Below are positions 36,001 to 48,813 of a stretch of 64,000 nt of DNA, one piece after another; position 1 is the stretch's first letter, and each line of letters begins with the position of its first letter. Below the pieces are notes generated by a model. It saw only the letters and a program-made list of their open reading frames with translations, searched no databases and had not been told where the DNA came from. Location: NCBI GenBank assembly GCA_947846985.1, contig CANTUZ010000026.1:52806730-52870729 (forward strand), written 5' to 3'. Made by a program: the position numbers and the translations under genes. The DNA comes from Fratercula arctica (lineage: Eukaryota > Chordata > Aves > Charadriiformes > Alcidae).

Positions 36001-38798
36001 AACATTTCTTATCTAGAGAATGAGGACCTGTTTTGATGAAGAGGTGCAAGATGCATAAGTAGGATTGTGGATTTTAAAAAACGTATGACTTTGTTTTGGA
36101 CCAAAAGAACACATCTAAGTGACATTGAAGTGCCAATGCAGTATAAATATAATACAATATAATAGTGGTGGGAGATTGTATTTTTAGAGTCTAAGACCAT
36201 GAACAATCTATTTTCTAATCCATATAATTACATGAATGGTAGGCTTACACCATGAGAGTCAGCAGTAATCACATCTACTCTATTTTTAGAAAATTTACTT
36301 GCAAAGAATAAAATTTGGATTAAAATAAAAGGGAAGAGAAAACCCAGAAGTAAATATTTGTATTTGCTGTTTTTCACTCTCCTTTACCTAGAAAATAATT
36401 AATAGTGTCACATATTTCATATACTATATTTGTATGTATTTTAAAGCTTTTTTTAATTGATCACCATAATCATAATTTTTAATTATTTCTTGGACATTCT
36501 TTATTCTTGGTGCAAGGAATTAGGGAAAAAAAATGGTTGTACATGTAACTTTTGAGTTATTATTATGAAATATCTTATTCTAAATGTTTTATTGGTGATG
36601 AGTAGCCACAATGGAGGAATAGAGTACTTCTCAAAGAACAGGAGAGATTAAGTCTACCTTCATGATGCTTCATGAAGTGTCAATGCTTCATGAAAAATCA
36701 AATGGGGTTAAAAGCAAACGTCAACTGTAAATCAATCCCAACAGAGGTTTTCAGACATTTTCTAAAAGCTGCTTGCTTCTTGAGTCCAAATATCAATACG
36801 CTTTTAAGATTCCTTTTAAAATATCGATCTCAGAACAACTCAACCCACAATCTGGACAGTCCCGACTAGAATTCATTAACCATTTTAATGATGGACAGAT
36901 GCTCTGTGACTTAGCAGAGAGGATTTCTTCACTTGTTGTTTGGAAAAATACCTTTTAACAATCTTTTAAGCACTCTGTTGGCCAATTACACATTTTAAAT
37001 CACCCTAGTTTTAATAATCCTGTGCTCTGTTTTCCTTTTTAAAGTCAACTGAAGATAATCTTTCAAACACTGTTGTTACTGCCAAAGCGACTGTCCTTCC
37101 TACATATCCTTCTTTTTTCTTTTTTGCATTCATGAACCCACAACATAATCCACAAATCCTCTGAAAACATACTCAGTCTCCTCTTCTAATATAGTTCAAT
37201 ATAACAACAGTACTTCCTAAAAGTGGGTCTCTAAGAGTCCTGGCTTACAGGGGACTTCTCTACGGAACATCAAAATAGTTTACACACACTGACAGAGAGA
37301 GCCCTAAAACTACCACACAGCTCCTGCATACAGTAACTTTAGACTTCATACTCCAACTTATTTAAATTTCTGACAATGTATGTCAGAGCCAAAGGCCACC
37401 TGTACAAAAAGACTTCTAGAAGCAAAAATCACATCTGTACAAATAGAAAAATAAGTTCCTTTCTCCTAGCACAAAAAATTAGTCTGTCAGTTTCTTTATA
37501 GCATTTGAGCAATAGTTCTTCTTGGTTAGTATTTAAACAAACAGTATATTTTTAAGAAGTTACAATGCATTAGATCATGGCATTCTTATACCTGATCTGT
37601 ACAAAGCTTCCTGATTCCTGAAGTTGTGACCAGGAATACCACAATTTCCAGGACCAGGAATATCCTGGTACCTTTTCATGTTTCCAGATATGTCCCTGTA
37701 CACAGAGAGATTGTATCCTGCTTTTGTTTTTATATAAAACATGTTCACAAAAGTATAAAACCTGTTTTGATATTTTTATTAATCTGCAGTAGGAAAACTG
37801 CTTTACTAGTCTAGGCGTGGAAGAACTTCTTCGACAGTTCCAGAAGGCAAATTTTTGCAGCATTTTTTCTAGATTTACAGGCATGGCTGCATATCCTGAG
37901 GGACAGGTCAATTCAATCTCAGTGACAGTATTCTATGGATATGGCTGTGCTGTCATTCACTGTATGCTAGATAGCTCTACTTCTAAATGAGATATTTAGA
38001 TATTGATTAATTTTGAAAAAATCATGTCGCACACTCAAATAAATTACTAGAAAATTTCTAAAAGAAAAAATAAAACTAGATTAAACAGGAACAGGGAAAC
38101 ATGTTATTCACTCAAAGATAAAAGCTGCATACCAATGGAGACACAAAAGCAGTGGCAATGAGTTTAAATGTATCTGTATGTTTGGATAGTGAATGGATAG
38201 AAAAATTCACTGGAAATACCTGAAAAAAAACCCAAATGTTTTCTTTCTAAAACTGAAATATTTCCAAAATGTCCTTTCTGCTGCTGAACGGTGACTTGCA
38301 ATGAACCTTCAGTCTTTTTAGATAACTTGTTAAAACAAAACATCACCCTGTCTTTCTCATGACCTTGATACATAGTGTTATGACATTAACTCAGATCATT
38401 ATCATTTCTACTAAGAATGTCCAAGTGAAGTAGGTCATGGAGTATGCTTAACAACACACAGTGCTGCTTTTATATTGATAGATGAGCATCAAAGCAGAAA
38501 CTAGAGTATTGCAATGGGTTAATAGTTCAAGAAATCCTAAACCAAGACTATCCTGAAGATGCAGTAGGTCCACGTCTTCACCATGTGTGTTCTCCTTTAG
38601 ACATGAGCCCACAGATTTCAAACAAAAAATAAATAAATCTTAAACATGTGTAAAACCAAATACTTATGAAAATATTGTGGTGAGATTTATGGAATGTAAG
38701 TGATAAATAAGATATAAAGAAGAAAACCAAATTTGTCCTGTGGTTATAGTTCTGTTGTAGCTGCATATAAGGGCCATGGGCACACCTGGTGCACTTAC

Positions 38799-39010
38799 CA
38801 ATTCTCTGAGTTGTTCAGATGCTCCTTCCCAGTGAGGCTCTGGACAGAAGATACAACATGCTGACTGGAGGCAACAGACAAAGTTGAGACAAGTGGGTTG
38901 TCTGAGCTCATAGCAGCCTTCACTGCAAAGTATGGGTTGGTTATTGCACGAGCTGCCCGGGTGGTAGCAGTCCCAGAGTAACTCCAGCGGCCTCTATTGG
39001 ATCGCAATGC
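38799..39010 (-). other. candidate exon-like open segment beside the solo LTR
   Basis: On the minus strand a 70-codon open stretch (with TNPYFAVKAAMSSDN and VASSQHVVSSVQSLTGKE) ends at ...GAATTG and is followed at once by GTAAGTG, a near-ideal splice donor. It is clearly more G+C-rich than its surroundings. An in-frame TAA lies just upstream of the stretch, at ~39011-39020. The nearest AG candidates there, AAATAG and TTTCAG, are weak. I do not recognise the peptide. It may be a terminal part of a longer transcript whose upstream part was separated by the LTR at 39115, or a noncoding exon. Confidence 0.28.
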
Positions 39011-39109
39011 TATTTACTTATGTGTTTGTGTTGACTGAAACCTCAGGTGAAGAGTCTGGGAACCCCAGCAACTGTCACAGGGAATCCTGCTGCAGAACTG
39101 GCCATGCTG

Positions 39110-39114
39110 CATCC
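39110..39114. repeat. left target-site duplication of the solo LTR
   Basis: catcc directly before TGTCCTGG; repeated at 39679-39683. Confidence 0.9.
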
Positions 39115-39342
39115 TGTCCTGGTTTCAGCTGGGATAGAGTTAGTTTTCTTACTGGAAGATGGAACAGTGCTATGTTTTGGATTTAGGATGAGAGTAATGT
39201 TGATAACACACTAATGTTTCTAGTTGTTGCTAAGCGTTCAAGGACTTTTTCAGCTTCCCATAGAAGCTGAGAGGAAGAGTAGACAGGACAACTGACCCAA
39301 ACTAGCCAAAGGAATATTCCATGCTGTAGATGTCATGCTTAG

Positions 39343-39349
39343 TATATAA
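39343..39349 (+). promoter_or_regulatory. TATA-like box of the solo LTR
   Basis: TATATAA in agtatataattggggctg, ~230 bp from the LTR start and ~330 bp from its end, a usual place for the U3/R promoter. Confidence 0.5.
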
Positions 39350-39463
39350 TTGGGGCTGGTCAGGGGGTAGGGATCCACAATCACTGTTCAGGATGGGCTG
39401 GGCAATCAATCAATGGGTGGTGAGAAATTGCATTGAATCACCTGGTTTTTATATTATTTTACC

Positions 39464-39556
39464 ATTATTATTATTTTCTCTTCTGTTACTGTTCTATTAA
39501 GCCGTCTTTTTACTATTATTATTATTTTCTCTTCCATTATTGTTCTATTAAACTGA
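39464..39556 (+). repeat. 51-bp tandem duplication in the LTR
   Basis: The block attattattattttctctt...tgttctattaa occurs at about 39464-39504 and again 51 bp further on. The first copy ends in ATTAAG and the second in ATTAAA, so the poly(A)-signal-like site is itself duplicated, in intact and altered forms. Confidence 0.75.
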
Positions 39557-39678
39557 CTTTATCTCAACCCATGATGTTTTTTTTTTTTCCCTCCCTCTTC
39601 TCCCAGTCCCACTGGGGGTGGGGGAGTGAGTGAGCAGTGGTTTGGTGCTTAGGTGCGAGCTGGGGTTAAACAATGACA

Positions 39679-39683
39679 CATCC
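39679..39683. repeat. right target-site duplication of the solo LTR
   Basis: catcc directly after ...AATGACA, identical to 39110-39114. Confidence 0.9.
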
Positions 39684-42600
39684 ACAGAAGTCCGTGTGAA
39701 TGATCAGCAGAAGAGGCTCCTGTGATGTGGGAATGGTTGCATAGACAGCCTTTGGTACACACTTCTGATACTTAGGAAATGTGCATAACTTAAGGCAATC
39801 ATCAACCCTATGCAAAGACCCAAATAAATTAACTGCTTTTTTTTTTTTTTTGACAGTCTGTCTGAGTGTCTGTGTCATATGTAATGAACATAGGAGTTGC
39901 TAGCTTACAGTGAAGCACACAGCCAAACATAAAAATAAACATAGTTAGGGGAAAAAAAAAATCGTAATTTCTTTCTATTTTCTGATTGAGCAGTTTTGTT
40001 TCTTATTTATTATACCAAGGCAGTCACAGAAAGAAGAAATATGAACATTTGCTGAAGGAATCTATAGAATCACCCAGCAATCACTATAGATGTATTGTGA
40101 ATGAATGAAATTATTTCTTACAATCTCCAGTAAAAAAAATAAAAAATAAAAAGAAGTGAAATGATATTAGCTTCCAGTAGTGTTTGGAGAATAACATTTA
40201 GATTACCTCCAGGCAATCATTTCACTGGGGAAATGGGGATTGCCCAAACTCCTGATTCTACCCACTTAAGATTCCATGTATTATCCAAGATTACCATGTA
40301 TTATCAAGTTCAAATACAAATCCATAAATAGTTTTTCGTGACTACAACTTTGATATAGGTATAGCCAAGTCTGAAGTATTTCACATTTCACAAATTCTTT
40401 AAGTAGAGTTTAGCCTGCTTTTTAAAAGGAAATACAATATCTTACCAGGTAGCATGTTTTTTGTATATTATTTCAGAATAAGAAGTGTCCCTGAACATAT
40501 GCTAGACAGCCATTCATGTGATTAAGGTAAAGGATCAGCAATAAGTATACTGAAAGCTGGAACATTTCTTAGGAATGCATATCAAACTAAAAAGCAAAAA
40601 GCATACAAGCTTTAAAATCAAGAAAACTGAGTGAGTCCAGAGCACAAATCCCTGCTTTGTTTCACTTAGTATCCAGCTGAAAAGCAACACTAAAATCTCA
40701 ATAAAGTGTATGTAGTTGGACCTGATTTTTTATTTCTGGATGGAATTAATGGAATACATTTATTCTTACGCCCTTCTAAACCTCTCCCAGCCTCTTCCCA
40801 ATGAAACAAATGCCCCTTGAGGTAGCCATTTAAATTCTTAGTCAATGATACTGTGTTACACTGGTATCTAATAGTGATATTTTAGCTTCCTGCTAAGTAG
40901 GACGGCTAAATATTTACTGGATTACAGGAAGAGGAAATATAAAAAAATTAATATCCCAGAACAAACAATGTCTAATCCATTCCAAACAGATAATAGACAA
41001 TTTTCTTCTTTTTTTCTCAAACTTCACTCATGTACAGAACACTTCAGAGAGGGTTTGCTCTGTGTTAGCAGTACTGCCTAACGACTCACATTTCCTCTGC
41101 TGAGAACACTCATACTCCTTCGATGCAGAGCTGAAGGCGGTGTCTCCCACAGGTGCTAGTAAAAATGCTGACAGAATTATGATGTGCGCTTTGTACACAT
41201 CAGTTCACAGAACTAGAAAGATGCACCTTTGAGATCAGCTTGTATTTTTCTGAAATACACTTGAAGTTTCAAGAAATTCCTATTGTCTCTCCATTTCTTC
41301 TCCATCTCTCCCCTTGGTAGTGACTTTATGAACACCTATGTGTATTTAGTCCCTATAATCGTGAATTAATGTCACTTCTCAGTACAATTAATTGACATTA
41401 TTCCTGTGGCCTGTACTAATGACAGATGAATGCAAAGGCCAAACTTTAAGCATACAGTCAGACACTGCAGGAATTAGTTATTTTTCCCTTTGCCCAATCA
41501 CTAAGGTCGGTGAAAAACATCTATGACAACAAAAATTGTGCAAATGGTAGACAACAAAGGGAAGGCACTTTTTCCATACAAATTTCCCCATACCAAATGG
41601 AACAAAAAGGGAGCAACACATGAAGAAGAATATTTGAGGCATTAGTCCAACTATCGTCGGAGTGAACATCTGTCACTAGGGACTCTGCTGTCATGGCTAG
41701 GAATTGAAAGCACAATAGTATCATGTGGCTGGTCTTATCAGTTGCTTGGAAGAGAAATAGCAGCCACGAGGGCACTTTATTTTGTGTATACCAGTGACGT
41801 TGCTTCTAGTGAGTGACATCAGAGAAACCATCTTCTGGTTTTTTTTTCTTTTTCTTGTGAGAAAATAGGTATACATTTTAAGGGAAGGTATAGCATTTGG
41901 TGCAGATCAAAATACAAATAAGAAGCATTGTGATTCGTTCTACAAAGAAGCTATAAACTGTGTTTTCAGAAGGAAGGGTAATATTAAATAGACAACTAAG
42001 AGACAATAGAATAGTGTATTTGTAATAACTGTAAGAGATTGCAGGGTGTCTGTTTATAGAGCTAGCTAAGATTAGTTGTAAGGATTTTGAGAAAGGCGTT
42101 TTCCAATATGCCACAGGTCTTTAAAGCCTTTCCTTTTTTTGATCTCTACAACCCATCAAGAATATGTTTGTTCATCAGAAGTAAAAGCTACAAAAGACAG
42201 AATATGCCTTTAATAGTGTTGAAAAGTAGTGCTGTGTTCAATCCGTAGCTCTTTTACTGTTCACAAAGCACTATTTACATAGTAGGGAATAATTTAATAA
42301 CTGCTGAGGCTATCAGGATTCAGCCTTAAACAGTTCATAGAATTTGAAATATTATTGCAAATTTTGTATACTTTTTAGTCTGAGAATCAAATACTGAATA
42401 ATTAAAAGGACAGTCCAGATTGTAGCAAATGTAGCAATTATATCACATGTTACCAAGAAACAAAAAAACTATCTAACACTTTGTAAAAGAGTAATGAAAC
42501 CAGTTTCAGGAATTAAACAGTCTTCATCAAAGTGATGCATTACAAATAGCTTCACGAACACAATGAATTATTTATGCGTTTATACAACTCAGTGCAAGGT

Positions 42601-42694
42601 GTAATACAGATGATGAAGTCAGCACACAGAAAAATGTGTGTTTCCAATGAAACAATATTGTCAAACCTCCTAAAATAAAGTTCTTAAAGACAAA

Positions 42695-42696
<2 letters not shown>

Positions 42697-42727
<31 letters not shown>
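42697..42727. repeat. poly(T) 31
   Basis: 31 uninterrupted T. Confidence 0.9.
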
Positions 42728-42731
<4 letters not shown>

Positions 42732-43631
42732 CTAGCTTACCTGACACCCACAAGTCATTATGGCAGAATATGGTACATCAATGGTTTTGAAGGCAAGCGC
42801 ACACCTTTCTTCCTCATACCACGTATTATTATTTCAGTACTACTCAAAGCTGAAGATCTGCAAAATTAAATGATGAATGCAGCAAAACCTTGTATGTTTT
42901 AAGAGAAATTTGGATTCTTTCACTGCAACTTCATGCCGGTCTTTGGCCTACAGATCTAACTCCACAAAAAGCTGAGCATCTCTGAGAGAGGTTTAATGTG
43001 AAGATTGTAGACATCTACTTAAATTAACCACGCTGCAAAAGGACCCTAGATTTTATCTGTAGCAGGGAATAATGCAATCAAGACAGGGCTGTTGAAAGGG
43101 AGGTATCTGTCAGTACCTACACTTGGAACTCCTGCCTGCCCTGGGAGGTGGTAGAGCACGGATTGCCTATTCTCCCATTTTACCTGGGGAGGCAATGACC
43201 ATGACCAAACTTACACAGAACAGAATAACTTTCCCCCATGCTATTGTGCCGTGCTGTACATTCACAGAAAGTAGTTTCATGAACTTAAGAATAGCTCAAT
43301 AAGCTGGACCCTCAGCACAGGCTGCATGTGGTTAAGTAAAGGCAACTGCTGGGCAGTTTGTTTTACATGTGTGGTGATTATGATTTGCTTGCATCAGCCT
43401 GGTTTTGAAAACAGCCCCTCAGCCACAATAGGAAAGTGCCTTCTGTATTAGTTAACAATATGATAACATGCATATCTGTGATAACACATTACATCTCCTG
43501 TAGAAGATTTTGAGAATGTAAAGATCTTATTCAAGTTAATGAAATTATTTCCCTTTCTTTCACTGGGAACTGAATGGCTTTCTAAAGCTGTTTAGAAATG
43601 TAGGGGCAGAGAATTTTTACACATGTATAGA

Positions 43632-43650
43632 CATGCATGCATGCATGCAT
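43632..43650. repeat. (ATGC)n palindromic microsatellite
   Basis: catgcatgcatgcatgcat; 43633-43650 is its own reverse complement. Confidence 0.9.
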
Positions 43651-46600
43651 AATCATTTAACTAGAATACAAAAATCAGATTGAGTTAAGTTAGTACTAAG
43701 AGAAGTAGCTAACAGTTGAAATTTTATATCCAGTGTGAATTGTTTTGTTTAGAGGGGTTTCTAAACCCTGAAAGCAAACATTAGTCAAAAATCAAAGTAA
43801 AGCTCTTGTGTCAGTCTATTAATAATTTGTATTTTTTTTTCCTAAGAAGATATCATTTACTTCAGCAAAGCAGTGCAATATGTTTCGGTTTATATTACTG
43901 TAAATGACATTTACTCTGTTTGTGAAACTTTCTTTGTACTTATGATAGAAGTAGTCTCCGCTACTAAACTTCACTAGTGGAAGTCCAGCAACATATCCAG
44001 CAACAACAGACTTCAGAAGAAGAATGCTTTGGCTGACACATTGTTACAAACTTTGAATGGTGGCCTGAAACATATTTACTATTATTAATAATTTTAAATC
44101 AATGTTTGATATTGAAGGAATTCTTGGGATTAAGATTAAACCACTGTTGTATACTTTGATGAAAATCTGAGATGTTGTGTCCCCCCCCCTTTTTTTTTTT
44201 TGTAGCCTATGCCTCTGTAAAAATGGAGTTCTGAATCTTTGCAATCTCTTAGTGAGGTCAGAGTAAAAACTATCCATCATAGGATTCAAGAATGAATATG
44301 CATGTAAACTATATTTCCACAAAGGTTGATTAAAAAAGATTCTGTTTCTAGACTCTTAAAAAGTGACCAAAAGTTCAAAGCAGTGGTTTGAGTTATTCAG
44401 ATTTTTAAAGTGTTTAAAGTCATAAGAGAACAACATTTAAAATGGTCTAAAGTGAATACACAGTAATTAAGTATCAAAAGTAATGTTAAGATGTAGGAGT
44501 GTTTCAGATGGAATATTGTGTCTCAGCATATATCTGTACTTAGTAGATATACCAACATGTGGCTTTTGCCATGTAGTAGATGATAAGCCATGTACTTCAC
44601 AAGGTTGATAAATGGATTGTGTAGTGCATTTAACAAATTAATGTTTTATGTAACACTTTCTCTTTTTTCAGAGCTAAGTTACATCATGGTGTAACCACAA
44701 ACAAAAGTCGGGGGGGGGGGGTTGATTATAAGAACACAATGTATTGATAGACAATGAATTGCTTCTTTTTTATTTTGGCAGGTTAATCCATTTAAAAAAT
44801 TATCAAATGATCTGTTTTTAAACTTGGTTAAAACCCAAAACAAAATAAAACAAAAAAAAAAAAAAAACCAAAACAAACAAAACCAAAAAACAACCTTCAA
44901 GGATGAAATAATGCCTTCCAGTTTAAACGCAGAGAAAAATTTTAAAGCTGAATCACAAGACCATGAAAACAGAGGGTTTATAATGGAATTAGTGATATAG
45001 CCTTAAGTATTTCGGTACTAACAGCTACAGCTACAATATAAAACATCCTCAATGTAATAAAAACACTGGTATTGCATAATATCAGGCTGTTGGGTACACT
45101 ATGTGCCCCTGGAGAAAACAAAAAAAAAAAAAATCCAAACCCCACAACTTCTAAGAAACCAAACCTTAATATTTTGTGTTTGTTCTCAGTGAAAGGGAAG
45201 GAATATTATTCTCTATATAATTGGGAAAAGATGAGGATAAAAATTAGAAACAAAAGCATAAAATGATAAAAAAAAGCATTTCAGTCATTCTTCCCTCATT
45301 GATTAATAAGATTTGTGGATGTTGCAGAACTTAGGTGCTACAAAGCAGCTGTGCAAAGATTTTCTTAAAGGGACATCTTGGGATCCATGTTGAAACACTT
45401 ACATAAGAGATTTGTTATAAAATACAGCTTAAAAATGTTTTCAAAGGTTGTCCACTCTCTCTCTTGCTATTTTTGTCAGATTCATAGGAATCAGATCAGA
45501 GTTAACAATCAGAAGCATGTTGGGTTTAATGATGCAGAGCACACAGCAAAAAAGAAAAAAAAAAAAATATTCCATGCTTTCCTTATTTTTGCCCCAATTT
45601 CATGTCATTACACCACTTTCCTCAAGACAGGAGAACTGTTTCAGAAAATTAGGTATCTAAATGATGAGTTTGTTTCCTTTCAGTATGTTTTCCTTTCAAT
45701 TTATTTTTCTGCTCTTCTGGGCTTTCAGAAACACTGGTACTGCCTAATGGTCGGATTAAAAGAAAAAAAAAAAGAAAACACATAACCCAATTTCATTAAT
45801 CTTCCAATTCCACCAAACCTTTTTCATTTGAGGATCTTATACTCTCTTACAGTCTTATGGAAATATGTAAGATTGCTAAAATTAATAATGTTTTCCATAG
45901 GGATTTTGTATTCCTTGTTAAAATTTAGAGCCTTGACACCATTGAATAAGTTTTATGTGAGAAGCAAGTGTTATCTCATAATTTCCTGAGATACATACAA
46001 AAGTTAATTTTTCCCTTGATGTCATATAGCTGAGCACACAGTTTTTCAGTTACTTGACAAATGAAATGACTAGAAAGTCTGACTGCAGGAAATTCCCTTG
46101 CTGTTGTACAGAGAGGGTCCATACCATGTTTCTATCATGCAAGAACAGAATGTGACACGTAAGAAATGCCAGAAGAAAATTTATAACAGTAAGAGAAAAA
46201 GTGGATAGAAGAGAACTGTTTCTGCATTAGTATCAAAGTGGACTTTCAGAATGATCTAGGTGGACTGCCCAGATTCTGTATAATAAATATAGAAGATTTA
46301 TTTCCACAACAATGCTTTTTTTTAATATATATATAAAAAGATACATTGGTTTTTTAACCTTGAAAAAAGGTTGTCTTGTATTATGCCTAAACTTTGGCTG
46401 AAAGAGCTGAAAACATTTCTATGAGTCCCCGGGATTTAGTGATTAGAGAACTTAGCCATACAATGTTATCATATGCACTAACGTTGTCAGACAAATCCTT
46501 CATAACAGAAGAGTCCAAAACTGACTAACAGAAGGCTTGTGGGTGGAAGCATTTCCCATTTAAATACACCTATGAAAATCATAGAAAAGATATATTAGTT

Positions 46601-46813
46601 TAGTGTGGAAGTACAGACAAAATCACATCTGTCTAGAGAGGTCTGCTCAGTGAACTTTGGGCCTGAGGAGAGATAAATTAAATGAATTTGAAGGATTCTT
46701 CCAGAAGAATAGAAGAAAATAAAGGAAATATATATAATGTAATGACTGTTCTAATATTTAATGCTATTAAATATTATGACTACCTTTTAATAGCACAAGG
46801 GTTAAATTGTCAG

Positions 46814-46960
46814 ATCATTTTGAGTTTCTTATCCATCAAGTCCTTCTGCTCAGGGCTGCTCTAAATCCATTCTCTGCCCGGCCTGTATTTGTGCTTGGGA
46901 TTGCCCCAATCCAGATGCAGGACCTTGCCCTTGGTCTTGTTGAACTTCATGAGGTTTGCA
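46814..46960 (-). mobile_element. CR1 ORF2 fragment
   Basis: The plus strand cattttgagtttcttatcca, then caagtccttctgctcagggc, then gcaggaccttgcccttggtc and ttgttgaacttcatgaggtt, is the reverse complement of a well-known part of CR1 ORF2 (3' of RT). Neither CR1 end is present; it is about 150 bp. Confidence 0.8.
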
Positions 46961-48813
46961 TAATTGCTAGAGTTGATGAAACAGATCTTGAATGTTTTGC
47001 CCATTTTGAACACAGTTTTCTGAAAAAAATCCCAAACAAACTAGAGGGTAGAGGAAGAAGGCAATATAAAATGGTAGGAAAAGATGACACGTTGAAGAAA
47101 CTTATTTTTATCTAACTGAAAACAAGAAAATAGGTTAATCCACCACATTAGCTTTACAGGAGAATTACCATATAAATATGAAAAACAAGCTATATTATTA
47201 AACTTCAATCAGTAAAAATATTTACAGTACTTGTCTTTATATAAACAGTAACTTACACTATTGCAATTTTTCTGAATTTCCATTCAGAACAAGAATAGTT
47301 AGATCTCTTCAAGCAGACATGTAATTTTAATCCAGGCTCACTCCTTTTCTTGTCATGGCTAAATTCAGCAATGGAAAAAACACATTCCTGATTTTTTTTT
47401 TGTTTTTGAGGTCTAATTTTAATTATTTAGAATATATTTTGCCTCAAAGATATGCAAAACTTTTTTTAATGTTTATGAGGATGAGACACATCCTTAGAGA
47501 AAATTAGCAAATACTCTTTAGTCTTTTTTTTCTTAGTCTTTTTTTTTTTTTGGTCTTTTTTTTTACTCACAAATACTTCATACGAAAGATCACAGATAAT
47601 TCTATATTGGTGATCTGGAGATCATTTTCCCTTCTGAGCATGTAATATGTATCTCTTCTTCCTCTCCACTATAAAATTACTCTCCGATAGATCTTTCACT
47701 TCTTTAAGTCTGTCAGACATAGAATTATCAACTTATTTGTATAGACTTATTTACAACTGCTTCTCTATTGTGATCACATCTTTGGCATCTTTGCAAGCTT
47801 CAGATATGTCAGCTTCACCATGATCTTTGTCACTGAAATCTTCAGTCGGGTAATTACTTTAGTCAAGTAATCTTGAACTTTTTTGTATTTCCCAACCCTC
47901 ATATAATAGTTCTTTAGCTTTTTTTTTTTTGTTTGTTTCCTCTACTAAAATTTTGTCTGTGTCAGACTTACCGTTTCCCTGACGACTGTAGCTTCCATGT
48001 CATTCAAGTTAGGACAATTGAAAAAAAAATATCTTTCAACAAAATTAAGCTCCTATTCAAATCTTTTTACTGACTTCAGTTAATTACATACTTAGTCCAA
48101 AGGTTTTCATCTTGTCTTCAAACTAGTTTGCTGAAGCTGGAGTTATATATCATCAAACTCAGTGCGTTGAAGCTGTTTTGATGTCTTCTATTTTTTATGT
48201 CTGTATCTCACTAATCTGATTGCATTCAATGCTAGCCAAGATTTGATCTTCCTCAGCAGCACATCACAGCATACAAAAAAGCAGTTCTTTACATCTCAGT
48301 GATTTTGTGCACATAGACTTAAGCATTACAGAAATGTCTAGGTAGACTTTTGCTGCTGTATACCACTGACTTCAGCAGAGCTAGTGTCTCCCTCATAATT
48401 TTTTTAATATGTGCTCATACTTTATTTTGTACTGTAGTATTTAGCATGACTTAATAACATTTTCGAAAACGTCAGTGTTTAAAGCATTCCATGTGTTTAA
48501 AGATTCCATGTTTGTCCTGATCATAGTTCTCCCATTCCAAAGCCTTGTCTTCATTCTCAAGTGTAAGTGAGCAAAAATCACCTAATTTTTCTAATGTTTT
48601 TATTGCTCCTCTCTCTAATATTACACTGAACCATATTGAGACCACAGCAACATTAACCACATATATCCTCATATGATTATAGACATAGTACTTCAAGAAA
48701 TAAAATATAAAAAAACTCTGCAGACATCATTTTAAAGAGCTGTAATGAGTGGCAAATATCTTTCTGGTTCTAAAGGCACTGTAATATCCAGGATTTCTTT
48801 GGTCAAAGGTTTG
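46961..48813. other. unique AT-rich noncoding DNA
   Basis: Nothing recognised. T-rich runs cluster near 47392-47570 and 47922-47938. Confidence 0.5.

Larger units (their letters stand above)
15656..38798. other. long unique AT-rich noncoding stretch
   Basis: About 23 kb with no recognised gene, LTR or CR1. It holds homopolymers, one (TG)n, the dispersed duplication at 17099/18373, inverted repeats at 21062, 23186 and 32688, and a weak exon candidate at 34135-34204. All open frames are at most ~115 codons, typical for sequence of this composition. It fits a gene desert or a large intron. Confidence 0.5.
39115..39678 (+). mobile_element. solo LTR (564 bp) of the avian ERV group seen at 3647-10591
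   Basis: It begins TGTCCTGGTTTCAGCTGGG and ends TTAAACAATGACA, with TG...CA termini and a perfect 5-bp duplication (catcc) on each side. No internal retroviral sequence is present, so it arose by recombination between the two LTRs of a provirus. Plus-strand orientation is supported by a TATA-like box (39343-39349) and, downstream, an ATTAAA poly(A)-signal-like hexamer (39547-39552). A 51-bp tandem duplication lies in the R/U5 region. Both LTR ends align with the pieces at 10501-10591 and 8771-8975. Confidence 0.9.
39684..46813. other. unique AT-rich noncoding DNA
   Basis: No gene recognised. It holds poly(T) at 42697-42727, an ATGC repeat at 43632-43650, C9T12 at 44181-44201, G12 at 44710-44721, an imperfect 20-bp tandem pair near 40269-40308, and A/C-rich low-complexity sequence near 44830-44895. 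Confidence 0.5.

Noticed and set aside
44181..44721. C9T12 and G12 homopolymers as a possible quadruplex or regulatory pair
   Set aside because: Single short runs 500 bp apart with no further G-runs; ordinary slippage is enough.
45378..45785. 135-codon plus-strand frame
   Set aside because: Contains a poly-lysine run from an A-tract and no domain; best explained as chance.
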